Shown: one piece after another, positions 44,301 through 53,386 of the stretch
Position numbering within the stretch: position 1 is the stretch's first letter
Layout: every line of letters begins with the position of its first letter
NCBI GenBank assembly: GCA_963575745.1
Contig: CAUYUJ010008114.1
Coordinates: forward strand, 443,839 to 507,838
From: Prorocentrum cordatum
Lineage: Eukaryota > Sar > Dinophyceae > Prorocentrales > Prorocentraceae
DNA length: 64,000 nucleotides
Direction of reading: 5' to 3'
The notes under the pieces: model-generated
What the model saw: only the letters and a program-made list of their open reading frames with translations
Told to the model about the DNA's origin: nothing
The model's database searches: none
Translations under genes and position numbers: made by a program

Positions 44301-45979
44301 ATCGATCTCACTATCGATTTCACTTTTCGAGACACCACGGAACACCTCGGGGCACCACATCGATCTCAGTATCGATCTCACCATCGATCTCTCTCACTCA
44401 ACGGGACACCACGGGACATCTGTCGATCTCACGATCGATTTCACTATCGATCTCATTTTTTTGGACACCATAGGACACCTCGGGGCACCACATCGATCTC
44501 ACTATCGATTTCAGTATTGATCACAGTATCGATCTCACTCTCGACTCATTCAACGGGACACCACGGGACACCAAGGGACACCGCGGGACACTGCCGGCGG
44601 GCGGACGGACGGGCGGGCGGGAGAGAATCATTTGTCTTGACTTCGCCCTACCAACGACAGACACCAAGGGACACCACGGGACACCACGGGACACCGCGGG
44701 ACACCGCGGGCCACCCGCCGGTCGGGCGGGAGGGGGGGAATCATGTGTCTTGCTTTCGCCCTAGCAACGGCGGGTTCATCCCTTTCGCGCGCCCATGCAA
44801 CTCCGCCTCGACCGCACGCACGACACGATCGAAACGAAACGATTTCCCGGTTGGGGGTCTCCGTTCCACTGCGATCTCACCCTCCAATTTCCGACATTTA
44901 TATTTATACGACCACCATTCGGGTGATAAAGAGGTTCGGGGGGGGGAGGAACCAACGTCTCATTCGATCGGTCTCACTATCGATCTCACTATCGGTCTCG
45001 CTCGATCGATCTCACTCGATCGATCTCACAATCGATCGCACTCGATCTATTTCATTCGATCGATCACACAATCGATCTGACTATCGATCTCACTATCGAT
45101 CTCAAAATCGATCTCGCATTCGGTCTCACTATTTATATCACTATCGATATCACAATCGATCTCACAATCGACGTCATCGTCATCATCAACAACATCATCG
45201 TCATCAACCTCATCAACATCAGCATCATCGGGACACCATCATCATCATCACGTCATCACCATCATCATCAATATCAGCATCATCACCATCATCATCTTCA
45301 TTATCATCGTGACACCATCATCGTCACCATCATCATCAACATCATCATAAGGACACCACCATCTTCATCGGAACACCACCATCATCATCGTCACTTCAGC
45401 ATCAGCATGAACAATATCATCAACATCATCATGATCGGGACACCATCATCATCAGCAACACAATCATCAACATCTTCATGACCGGAACACCATCATCATC
45501 GTCACCATCATCATCACCATCATCATCATCGGGACACCCTCAGCAGCATCAACTTCAGCATCATCATCATCATCACCATCATCGGGCCACCATCATCACA
45601 ATCATCATCACCACCTCATTATCATCCTCAACATCAACCTCATCATCATCATCGGGACGCCATCATCATCAACATCATCATTATCGGGACACCATCATCA
45701 TCACCATCATCATCAACAGCATCATCATCAACCTTATCATTCTCATCATTGGGACACCATCATCATCTCCATCATCATCATCATCATCTCATCCTCATCT
45801 CATCGTCATCAACATCATCAGGATCATCAGCATTATCATCAGCGGGAGACCATCATCATCAGCAACATCATCATCATCATCATCGGGACACCATCATCAT
45901 CACCACCATCACCATCATCATTATCATCAACATCGCAACATCAGCATCATCATCATCATCGGGACACCACCATCACCCC

Positions 45980-46034
<55 letters not shown>

Positions 46035-46050
46035 GTTATCATCATCATCG

Positions 46051-46118
<68 letters not shown>

Positions 46119-46402
46119 GGGACACCGACGGGACACCGGCGGGACACCAGCAGGACACCGCGGGCCACCAGACGCCAGAAGGGAGTCATTTGGTCCGGCC
46201 TCGCCTCAGCCGGAGGCGGGACACCGGCGGGACACCGCGGCCACGGGTTGCCGGAAGGGAGTTGGTCCGGCCGCGCTTCAGCGGGAGGAGACTTTCTTCT
46301 CGCCCGCCCACTCAGCTTCGCCTTGCCCACACGCGCGGCCCAAACCGATTTCCCGGTAGGGGGGGTCTCCGTTCCACTCCGATCTCACCCCCTCACCTCC
46401 GA

Positions 46403-46442
<40 letters not shown>

Positions 46443-49400
46443 TCTATATATATATATATATATAGATCCATGTATGTATATTTGTAGCCATGTAGCTTAG
46501 CTGCCTCGATAAGCCCGCATGTAATGTGAGTGTATATATATATACATACACATACATACATGCACACATGTATGTGTGTATATATATACACATATATATA
46601 TATACATATAATAGAGAGAGACGGAAAGAGAGTCGGCGTTTCAGGCCAGGGGGGGGGTCCAGGCTCCTTCCCCCATGGCGGTGCCGGGGGCTCCAGGAGC
46701 TCTCTGTTCCACTCCAAGACGACTTCGATGCCCTCCAAAAGGGTCAGGATAGCTCAGGATGGCCTCAGAGATGCCTCCAGCACCGCCAAGCAGCCCCCAA
46801 CACGCCCCAAGAGGCCCCCAACAGGCCTCCCAAGAGAGCCCCAAGAGGCAAACATGGCCCAATTCCAGGCGGAAAACGTACATTTGATATACCGTATTCG
46901 CCTCTTGGGCTTTCACAGCGTCCTAGAGGGCCCGAGACCCCCCCAGGATCAACCCAAGACGGCCCAAGAGGCTCGCAAGAGGGCTCCGAGACGGCCGAAG
47001 AGAGCCCCAGGACACCTCAAGGAGGGGCCCAGGGGGTCCCCGAACGGTTGGCCCACAACGCCCCACCTTGGCCCAAGAACCGTCCGCGTCAGCTTGTCAA
47101 GGGCCTGTGTCCAGGATCCGTTCGCTGTGACCGGCTTCACGTTCCAGAGACACTTTTTGGACAATTGCAAAACAAGGTGCTACCGCTTCCAGGGCCCATG
47201 GAGTGCCTGGCCCCTTCCACTAGGCTGTGGAGCACGATCCGCGAACCTATGTTTGTTTGTTGATCACTTTTTGTGCATTCTCTCTCTCTCTCTCTCTCTC
47301 TCTTCTGGCCGAGGTGTTCGGACGTGGCCTTCTCTTGGCCCCCGAAGGATCCCAGGGACCCCCAGAAAATACATCCGAAGACATCTGGGGGCCTCCAGGA
47401 GACACTCTCCCTCTCGCTCCCCCCCTCTCTCTCGCTCTCTCTCCGTTGTCCTCTGTCTCTTCTGTTTTATGTCGCTGTTTGTTTGTTTCTTTCTCTCTCT
47501 CTCTTTTTCTCTGTCTTTCTCCCCCTCTCTCTTTCTCTCTCTCCCTCTGTTTTTTTTCTCCCCTCTCTCTCTCTCTCTTTCATCATCGGCGGAGGAGGAG
47601 CGATTCGTCAATACGTTGTGTTTCTGACGATGGTTTCGACCTATGTATGGTATCTGCGCTCAGAGCTTCCGGGCAAGAGGAGAGATCCACCAGCTGCCAC
47701 CACGACATTCCCAGCATGCGCAGCTCATGCCTCAGGCAATGATCAGAGGGGGAAAACACAGACACAATTAATTGTCAATTCCACAGAAAATTTGAGAAAA
47801 TAAGGGCAGTGGGGGGGAAGACAAAGAACCCAGAAAATATGGGAACATATGGGAATCCTGTGATTAGTGTCTATTTATGTGTGTGTCCCAGGGCCTCTTC
47901 AAATGATCCTGCTTCAGTGGTGGATTGTGCTACTTCAGACACGCATTCCGCCCAGTTCTTGTGCAGATAATGCTGATGTGAGAGCAGCTGTTGTTACTGA
48001 TCCTCGTCGCTAGTTCTGTACTAGTTCTGCTATGTCTGCGTATCCTTCTGACAGTATTCCTTCTCTCCTGCAGCGAGGGGTGGTAGATGGAAATGGCCGC
48101 AGGTGCTTGCGATGTCATTCGTGGACACCAGCTTCCAGCGCAACCCCCTAGCTTTCGACATCTACCGCTCACTAGGAGGCTGGTCCTCACAAACACGCTA
48201 CGTCACGGTGCATTGGGACGAGGACTTCCTAGGCGTTTACTATTTCGCAGAAAGGACCGGGCTATCCTCATATGCATGTGATGGATCTTTGCACAGTGAC
48301 TTCGGTTGAGGCAGCGTGTTCGCGCAGGTCCATGAGGGCGGCGGGTTGCTTGCGCCCGCGTCCTTAGGGTTCACGAATCGGCAGGTTCTCCATGGTAGGC
48401 TCTCGAGAATAGGAACTTCATGAGATCCCAAAGATCGATCCTATCAAGGACGGAGCCGCGCATTGGGGATCGCGTGCGACACTGTAGGAAATTGCCCATG
48501 TCCACGGCATAACGAGAGCTACTGTGGATTGAATTGGAATGTATATTGTTGCGCACGGGTGTGATCATGAGGATCTCGAGTGTCGCCGCCGCACTATTAC
48601 AGTATCGCGAAGAAGGTCCCACTCTCGGTTGCACAAGCACACCATCCTTTCAATGCTTGTTTTTTATCGGTCGGTGCATCTTCTGTCGCGCATTGCGGCT
48701 AATCATGATATTTCCCCATATTCTCGTGAGAGGGCTACAGGATGTGTGTCGCAAATTGTAAACGACACCCTTGCGTAGTAGTTCACGAGCTTATTTGATG
48801 TCGACGAGACCAGCGTCGTATTTGTTGCAAGCGTTTGTCTCGCGTCGTCACGGCACGACGCAAATATCTGCAACACATGTTTTCTGGAAATAGAGCACGT
48901 ACGATGTCTCGTTGCCTTTCCCCTTCCCTCCTACGTGGCATTGAGATGTATGCGTAGAGTTGGATACGCGGGCGGTGAAGTTGTGGCTCTTCTCAGCTGT
49001 CCAATCTTACATCGAATCCTTCTGGCTTGTTCCAGGCAGGGTTTTTTTCGGCGGGAATGACAGGCTGCACCCTCTTCAATGGCAAAATCGAGCGTTAGCT
49101 CGCAGGAACCGAATCCTGAGTTTTGGCACTGTCGTCGCCCTCGGAGTGGTCAATTCAGTGACATCTTCAGCCTGGAATGAGGAAGACAAGCATTCCAGAA
49201 TGATTCGGTGCGAGCGCTGGCTCTCAACGGGAACTGCTTCTGGCGATGTGCAGGCAAGAGGCAGCGTTGCTCCTGCCCCCTTTCCCCCGAATCCCCCCGA
49301 GGATCGAGCGCGCCCCCGGGCGACTCCAGATTCCCGAGTCCGACCCTGAGAGCCCAGAGCAGTCGGGCTACCTGCTGACCGTCGACTGGCCGAAGGATGG

Positions 49401-51382
49401 CGGAGAGATATCAATCTCTTTCCGTGCGCACCGCCCGTCCTGCCCGTGCCTCTCCAGGAGGAGGGGCCGTGTTCAAAGTATGTGTCCCGGTAGACCGTCT
49501 GGCCACGATTGATCCTAAGCTCGGGGGCGGCAAAGCGGGGGGTGACGACTAGGGGGGGGGGGTGGATTTCATGGCGCGGGCCATGATTTTTCCCCAGATT
49601 TCATGGCGCCCCTTCTCATTTCGTTACGTCCCTGGTCCCCCCGCTGGGCCGCGCACATGCCCCCGGTCATGATTTGCACCTCCCCCTCTTGGACACCCCC
49701 CTCTTGGCCGCTCCCGATTTATCCTCAGCGCCTTCCAGCGTCAAATGTCAGGCAGCCTGCGCCTCTGATCACCTTGCATTCCCCAGCCTCCCATTGACCA
49801 AGGGCGCTTCGGGGCGCGGAGTGATTCGCCTTTTGCTTTTCGCGGCTGGGCTCAGCTTCCTCTTCGCCCTCTTCTTCTTCCCTTGAGGGCGGCGCGCGAG
49901 AGCGCGAAGCTGTTCGCGCTTCACGCTCCGCGCTGCGCGAAGCGCGAAGCTAGGCACCCTTGTTGACACTTTCCTGCCCCACGCCCCTGTCGGAGGCCTA
50001 GAGGTTGACACCAACACCAACATCGGCGGTGTGCCTCCACCGAGGGAAGATGCTCCCGATCTCGTTGATGCTGACGCGGAAACCGAGGATCATCTTCCCC
50101 CTTGTGGAGGCGAACGCCCTGTGTTGGTGCTGGTGCCATTCCCGAGCCTCCAACCCTGCCTGCCTCTCCCCCCCGCGCGCACCGGCGCGCCATGCGCTCT
50201 CGACCCCTCCCCCAACAAGGAGGGGAAGACGTCAGTCAGCACCGGCGACACGTCCACCGCCTTCACGTTCGTCTACCCGAAGCGGCCGTCTCCCGACCAG
50301 CGGGCGTCTTGGCTGCCTCGACGCGCCCGCTGTGGTAAACAGCACGTGCCGTGCTCAAAGCGTCCGTGCAAACCCGTTGCGTGTTGGCTCCACGTCTTGG
50401 CCCGCGCCTCGGCGAACGTCTCGCGTCAGACCTACACGCGGCCCGGATCCGTAGGTCGACCCTGCCAGATCAAGGGTACCCTTGTGTCCTGTGCCTCGCG
50501 ACCAATGCCTCCTGCATTTCTATGGCAATGTGGCCCTCGGAAGGGTCTTGCGTCCTCTCGCGTGTCCTGTCCAATCAAGGCCGACTGTAACTTTTCAGTC
50601 TACGTGTTGGGCTCCGTATCAGTACGCTGCGTATTGCGCGTTGCGTGCCGGGGCGGCTAAGGCGGGCGTTCATCCAGCGGGTGGTGGACGCGGTGGACCA
50701 GCGGGCCGCGGCGCCACCGCCAACAAGTGGCGGCGCGGCGATGGGCGCCGACGGCGGCTTGGCGGAGGTGCTCGACTTTGGCAGCTTCGCGCGGTACTTC
50801 GTGCTGCAGGAGCTCGCGGTGGACATCGACGGCTACGCCTTCTCCGACTACGTCGCCGTCAGGGGCGGCAGGCTTGAGCACGCCGCTCCTTGGGACTACG
50901 ACCTGGCCTTCAACTTCGAGTGCAGGCCCCTGTACTTCAACAACGCCTACACGGGGGAGAACTCCGCTAACAGCACCGGCGGCTGGAATGTGGAGAACGT
51001 ACGCGACAGCGCCAATTGGTTCGGGCCGATGGGTGACTCGGGGGGCAGCGTCAAGTATTTCGGCACGAACAGGAGGCAGCTCTTCCTGAATATCTGGGGC
51101 CAGCCCTCCTTCAGGGAAGCGTTCGTGGACGCATGGAGAGAGGCACGCAGAGGGGCACTCACAGACGAGGCTTTGATGAGCATGGTGGAGGGTCACGCAG
51201 CGCAAATCGAGCCCGCCGCGCAACACGACATTCGCTTGTGGAGCAATTCGGAGCGCTGTGCCTTTTTCGAGTGCTGCCACCCAGAGGACAAGACGGATTT
51301 TCGTTCCGCAACGCTCCACCTGAAGCAGCATTTGCTGTCACGTGCGCGGTGGATTGACTCTCACGTTGCCAGGCTGCTCTGA
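41065..51382 (+). CDS. CotH kinase-family protein gene, five recognised exons
   Basis: Exons 41065-41330, 48103-48254, 49302-49395, 50220-50299 and 50662-51382 join in frame at every boundary (phases 0, 2, 0, 2) and together give an almost complete CotH domain ending in TGA at 51380-51382. CotH-family proteins (spore-coat kinase CotH of Bacillus and relatives in eukaryotes) are atypical protein kinases, often secreted, that phosphorylate proteins; what this one modifies is unknown. The introns use GC, GA, GA and GC donors, with AG|G acceptors. Intron 1 is 6.8 kb. The introns carry MITEs and minisatellites. The N-terminus, including any signal peptide, lies upstream and was not found. No disabling change is seen in the recognised exons, so the gene looks functional. 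Confidence 0.85.
41362..41519. mobile_element. MITE-like element, TGGACAGA family, copy 2
   Basis: 158 bp, TIRs TGGACAGAGCCCCC and TGGACAGACCCCCC; almost identical to 172-330. It starts 32 bp into CotH intron 1. Confidence 0.75.
41686..41840. repeat. ACACAGACACA repeat, copy 1
   Basis: Shares with 47752-47900 the words CACAGACACA, CAGAAAAT(A/T)TG, GTGGGGGGGAAGACA and TATTTATNTGTGTGTCC in order. The ends are weakly inverted (ACACAC against GTGTGT). Confidence 0.6.
42141..42319. mobile_element. MITE-like element, CAGTGGAG family, copy 2
   Basis: Ends ACAGTGGAGACC and, inverted, ACAGTGGAGGCC. The body matches 29110-29286 throughout. Confidence 0.7.
42320..42840. other. intron sequence, nothing identified
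   Basis: Contains GAAGG/CCTTC words (42475-42625) that can pair locally. No gene or known repeat. Confidence 0.35.
42845..43870. repeat. GGGACAGTGGT minisatellite between inverted repeats
   Basis: Left, three copies (about 42852, 42908, 42966) of GGGGGTCACTACCGGTTCG + AACCCC; right, two inverted copies (about 43676-43700 and 43732-43760) reading GGTTCGAACCGGTAGTGACC, plus CGGTTTTCGA words. Between them (43025-43640) is a minisatellite of GGGGACAGTGGT units of 9-15 bp. The whole is a palindrome-flanked array. Confidence 0.8.
43930..46400. repeat. higher-order array: ATCGATCTCACT, GGGACACCACG and CATCAT blocks
   Basis: The block TATACGACCACC(C/A)TTCGGGTG occurs at 43948 and 44905; TTTCCCGGT(T/A)GGGGG...TCCGTTCCACT occurs at 44850 and 46350; between are 12-bp ATCGATCTCACT arrays (44020-45170), GGGACACCACG units, and CAT/CATCAA repeats (45175-46118). 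So the 2.5 kb are about three diverged copies of a larger unit with internal arrays. Frames encoding poly-Ser/His/Ile are products of the repeats. Confidence 0.75.
46400..47751. repeat. TA/CA repeats, GGCCCAAGAG repeats and CT run in intron 1
   Basis: TA-rich repeats at 46402-46615, degenerate CCCAAGAGGC repeats at 46730-47060 (minus-strand form of the CTCTTGGGGGC repeat), CT-rich run at 47278-47582. No coding sequence. Confidence 0.6.
47752..47900. repeat. ACACAGACACA repeat, copy 2
   Basis: Second copy of the repeat at 41686; both lie in CotH intron 1 in the same orientation. Confidence 0.6.
48103..48254 (+). CDS. CotH gene exon b
   Basis: 152 bp after CCGCAG|G. Reads AMSFVDTSFQRNPLAFDIYR, then GGWSSQTRYVTVHWDEDFLG and VYYFAER, a classic CotH block (D-x-S-F-x-R-N-x-L-A-F-D; L-G-V-Y...E). 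The Glu in AER is the usual conserved residue at this point. Ends with two bases of an Arg codon; the next bases are GACCGG (GA donor). Confidence 0.92.
48255..49301 (+). other. CotH intron 2 (GA-AG, 1047 bp)
   Basis: Starts GACCGG, ends CCCCGAG. AGGA is found at both junctions. Reading through it would give a stop at 48307-48309, so it must be removed. No element identified inside. Confidence 0.8.
49302..49395 (+). CDS. CotH gene exon c
   Basis: 94 bp. Completes the Arg codon and reads IERAPGRLQIPESDPESPEQ then SGYLLTVDWPK, matching the CotH segment that ends in SGGYLLE(V/I)D. Phase is 2 in and 0 out. Confidence 0.88.
49521..49716. mobile_element. MITE-like element, CGGGAGCGGCCAAG family, copy 3 (inside CotH intron 3)
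   Basis: Ends TCGGGGGCGGCAAAGCGGGG and, inverted, TCGGGAGCGGCCAAGAGGGG. ATCCTAAGC before and ATCCTCAGC shortly after could be a 9-bp target duplication with one change. Confidence 0.8.
49995..50157. mobile_element. hairpin element, GACACCAACACCAA family, copy 2 (inside CotH intron 3)
   Basis: Left arm GAGGTTGACACCAACACCAA and GCCTCCACC...GGGAAGATG; right arm inverted GGCACCAGCACCAACAC and CGCCTCCAC..GGGGGAAGATGATCC. Matches 19088-19295. Confidence 0.75.
50220..50299 (+). CDS. CotH gene exon d
   Basis: 80 bp. Reads STAFTFVYPKRPSPDQ, the CotH segment F-x-F-V-Y-P-K...(T/S)P-x-Q. Starts after CAACAAG|G, ends inside the Gln codon before GCGGGCGT. Confidence 0.9.
50300..50661 (+). other. CotH intron 4 (GC-AG, 362 bp) with 8-bp direct repeats
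   Basis: GCGGGCGT occurs at 50300-50307 and again at 50662-50669, directly after the acceptor GGCTAAG. The intron ends show inverted similarity (CTTGGCTGCCTCG against CTTAGCCGCCCCG), so it resembles an introner-like insertion with a target duplication. Confidence 0.8.
50662..51382 (+). CDS. CotH gene exon e (last exon)
   Basis: 721 bp to TGA at 51380. Reads RAFIQRVVDAVDQ, then a Gly/Pro linker, FARYFVLQELAVDIDGY (the conserved D-x-x-S-F-x-x-Y-F-x-x-x-E-L-x-x-x-x-D-x-Y block), then APWDYDLAF, the family's metal-binding W-D-x-D motif at about 50888-50905. The C-terminus, LLSRARWIDSHVARLL, is the usual closing R-x-x-(Y/W)-I helix. Reading frame intact; balanced composition; no signal for decay. 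Confidence 0.95.
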
Positions 51383-51533
51383 GGGTACCAGAGCTACGTC
51401 CGACGGCACTGTGTGGCGAGGATGTTGCAGGTATCCCTCTCCTCGCCGCGTCCCCCCAGTTCTCCCCCTCTTCTTTCCGTGCGCGTGGCGCTTGCTATTG
51501 GAGCGCGTCCGCAATAGGCAGCGCGCATGGCAC
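51383..51533 (+). other. 3' region of the CotH gene
   Basis: GC-rich sequence between the CotH stop and a family A element. No AATAAA signal, which dinoflagellates generally lack. Confidence 0.4.
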
Positions 51534-51889
51534 CCCAGACCTCCTCTCGTCGTCGAAGGGTCATGACGGGAGGTTTTTGGTAGTTTCCAGCCCTGGGGGG
51601 CCCTCACCGGACCGCGGAATCATCCCACAGAATCCGGGGTGGGAAACCTGTCCCAGAGAAGGGGTCGCGACGTTATGATCGGGCCGGGCGAAAGGGGGGT
51701 TACGAAATTTGCTGCATGCAGCTGGATTCGGCCTCACCGAGGGGCCCATTCCTCGATACATAGCCGCCTCCGGGCGCCGGGAGGCGCCAGGAAAATCAGC
51801 TACGTGAGCGGATTCTCAAACCCCCCTTTTGCTATCCCTTCCTTTCGCCCGACCCGATATGAGCAAATCGCGATGTTGGAGATCTGGGG
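51534..51889 (-). mobile_element. family A TIR element, copy 8, split by a MITE
   Basis: The element runs 51534-51678 and resumes 51863-51889. Removing 51679-51862 restores alignment with copy 2 (GACGTT(A/G)TGA...TCGCGA(T/C)GTTGG). Confidence 0.75.
51679..51857. mobile_element. MITE, CGGGCGAAAGG family, copy 2, with TATGA target duplication
   Basis: TIRs TCGGGCCGGGCGAAAGG and, inverted, TCGGGTCGGGCGAAAGG. TATGA flanks it at 51674-51678 and 51858-51862. Inserted in family A copy 8. The body includes GCTGCATGCAGC. Confidence 0.88.
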
Positions 51890-52767
51890 CTGGCTACCCC
51901 GAGCGCCTCGCCGCGTGCAGGTGTGCTCACCGGCACGCGGGCTCCCTAATACGCCAGATTTTGGACACGGCCATGGCATGCTCCCTCCCCTCGGCGTCAT
52001 GAAGGCGAAACCGATCGGGAGGGCGACGAACAGTTGGATGCGGACAGAGAGCTCTCCAACGTATCCAAGGCCCTCGCAGTGCCAGACGATCTTGGCTATC
52101 TTGACTAGTTGGCGGTGGTAGTGCGGCGGTGGCACTATGACGGTGCCAACTAGGCCGTGGGCATCACTGCTTGAATCGTTGTTTCGTCCGAGGTGGCATT
52201 TCCCTTAGGCAGCAGCGTGGGTGCGACAGTGTGCATACGCATGGCATAGTTCAATGTTTTTTATATCGCAACGGGACTAAGTAGCACATTGCGCAGTAGC
52301 TCGTGAGCTGTAGGCCTCTACCTGTGTCCCAGCGCCCCCGTTCTCGCTATCTTCGTCAAGTGACAGCTAGCGTATCATTGAATCGGGTCGGTCGTTGTGA
52401 GACCAGCGTAGTGGTATGCCGCAGCTGGGTGTAAATCGCCGCAGTAGGCTCTAATATCCTCGCGATTGATCGCGTATCACTGGCATTCCGTTGGAGACGC
52501 GCCGCGGTTGAACAAATCGGACGGGCAAAGGCGGCTCAGAAGCGAGAGGTAGCGAGGGGCCAGTACAGCGTCAACGAAGGACATGGACACGAAAGGAAGG
52601 GGTCCTAGTCCATGGGGCTTTCCCCAATACCAGGTCGGCTCTTCATCCAGCGTAGTCTTCGACTCTACCAGGGCCCGCAGAAGGCCAGAGCAGTCCGAAA
52701 GCGGCGAAACTCATCAAGGACCCCGTGGCCTCCAAGTCCCGTTTCTTTCTTCCTAAGGTATCGAGGC
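51890..52767. other. no gene identified
   Basis: Less repetitive, moderate GC; open frames short. TAGCACATTGCG / TAGTTCACGAGC-like words near 52280-52310 resemble 48775-48795 in intron 2, suggesting an old shared repeat. Nothing firm. Confidence 0.35.
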
Positions 52768-52985
52768 CGTAGTGGGCTTCGGAAACGATGGGGGCGTTTT
52801 TTAGATGTTGCGGTTTGCCGTTTTTTGAGGGTTCTGACGCTGTGTTTGTTGTCGCTTCCGTCGTCGTTTTCCCGGTGCCAATCCCAGAGCAATTTTTTGG
52901 CCGTTTCCGGTCGCGTTTTTGTTGCTGCTGCCATGTTCAAGGGACATCTTTTCGGGCACATTCATTGTGACAGGGTCCACTCATT
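52768..52985. mobile_element. diverged copy of the CTTAGTGGGCCC MITE
   Basis: GTAGTGGGCTTCGGAAACG and GGGGCGTTTTTT match the TIR of the element at 17975; internal GCCGTTTCCGGTCGC and AAGGGACAT words match its interior in the inverse sense. The right end is poorly conserved. Confidence 0.5.
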
Positions 52986-53016
52986 GTGACAGGGCTCAGA
53001 CGGGCGACGATGCCGA

Positions 53017-53386
53017 CCCAGGCATGCGACGTCCTGACTTTTTCGGGACGGTGTTCCTGGACGTCCTGACCCTTTCCCCGGTTCCAGTGCTTCGTCCCGA
53101 GTGTCGTTTTTTGACGGTGCCGAGGCCCGGCGAGGGCCCTCTGAGACCGAAACTACGGAGCATTTTCTTTGGGTGGAGGGCACAAAGTGAACTCTGAAAT
53201 GCCGATGCCGTTTCGATGGATTTTCGATGCTTGAATTTGCAAGCGGTGAATCACAAGGCGGATTGATTCTCGAGGGGCGAAAGCCCATATAGATTTCACC
53301 CTGAGCCCTCCACCCTAAGAAAATGGTCAGAACTAGGCAAAAACCTCCCGCCCTGAATTCGTTTTACGACGCAAGCATTTCTCGGG
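53017..53386 (+). mobile_element. family A TIR element, copy 9, split by a MITE
   Basis: Parts 53017-53155 and 53331-53386. Starts CCCAGGCATGCGACGTCCTG, ends GACGCAAGCATTTCTCGGG. Without the insert it aligns with copy 10 at 55050-55218. Confidence 0.85.
53156..53330. mobile_element. 175-bp MITE (CATTTTCTT(T/A)GGGTGG ends) with AACTA target duplication
   Basis: Left CGGAGCATTTTCTTTGGGTG, right inverted CTGACCATTTTCTTAGGGTG; similarity runs about 35 bp. AACTA at 53151-53155 and 53331-53335. The empty site GAAACTAGGCAAAAACC is present at about 55160, so insertion is proven by comparison within the window. Confidence 0.92.

Larger units (their letters stand above)
41331..48102 (+). other. CotH intron 1 (GC-AG, 6.8 kb)
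   Basis: Begins GCGCC after a Trp codon and ends CCGCAG before a Val codon, giving the family's KW|VLA junction in phase 0. It contains a TGGACAGA element, a CAGTGGAG element, two repeats of the ACACAGACAC family, the GGGACAGTGG minisatellite block, the ATCGATCTCACT / CATCAT block and CT runs. No other gene was found in it. Confidence 0.75.
49396..50219 (+). other. CotH intron 3 (GA-AG, 824 bp) carrying two elements
   Basis: Starts GATGGC, ends CAACAAG; AAGGA is repeated across the two junctions. Contains the MITE 49521-49716 and the hairpin element 49995-50157. Confidence 0.8.

Noticed and set aside
45400-46140. Poly-His/Ser/Ile or poly-Asp protein
   Set aside because: Direct translation of CATCAT repeats in a CotH intron.
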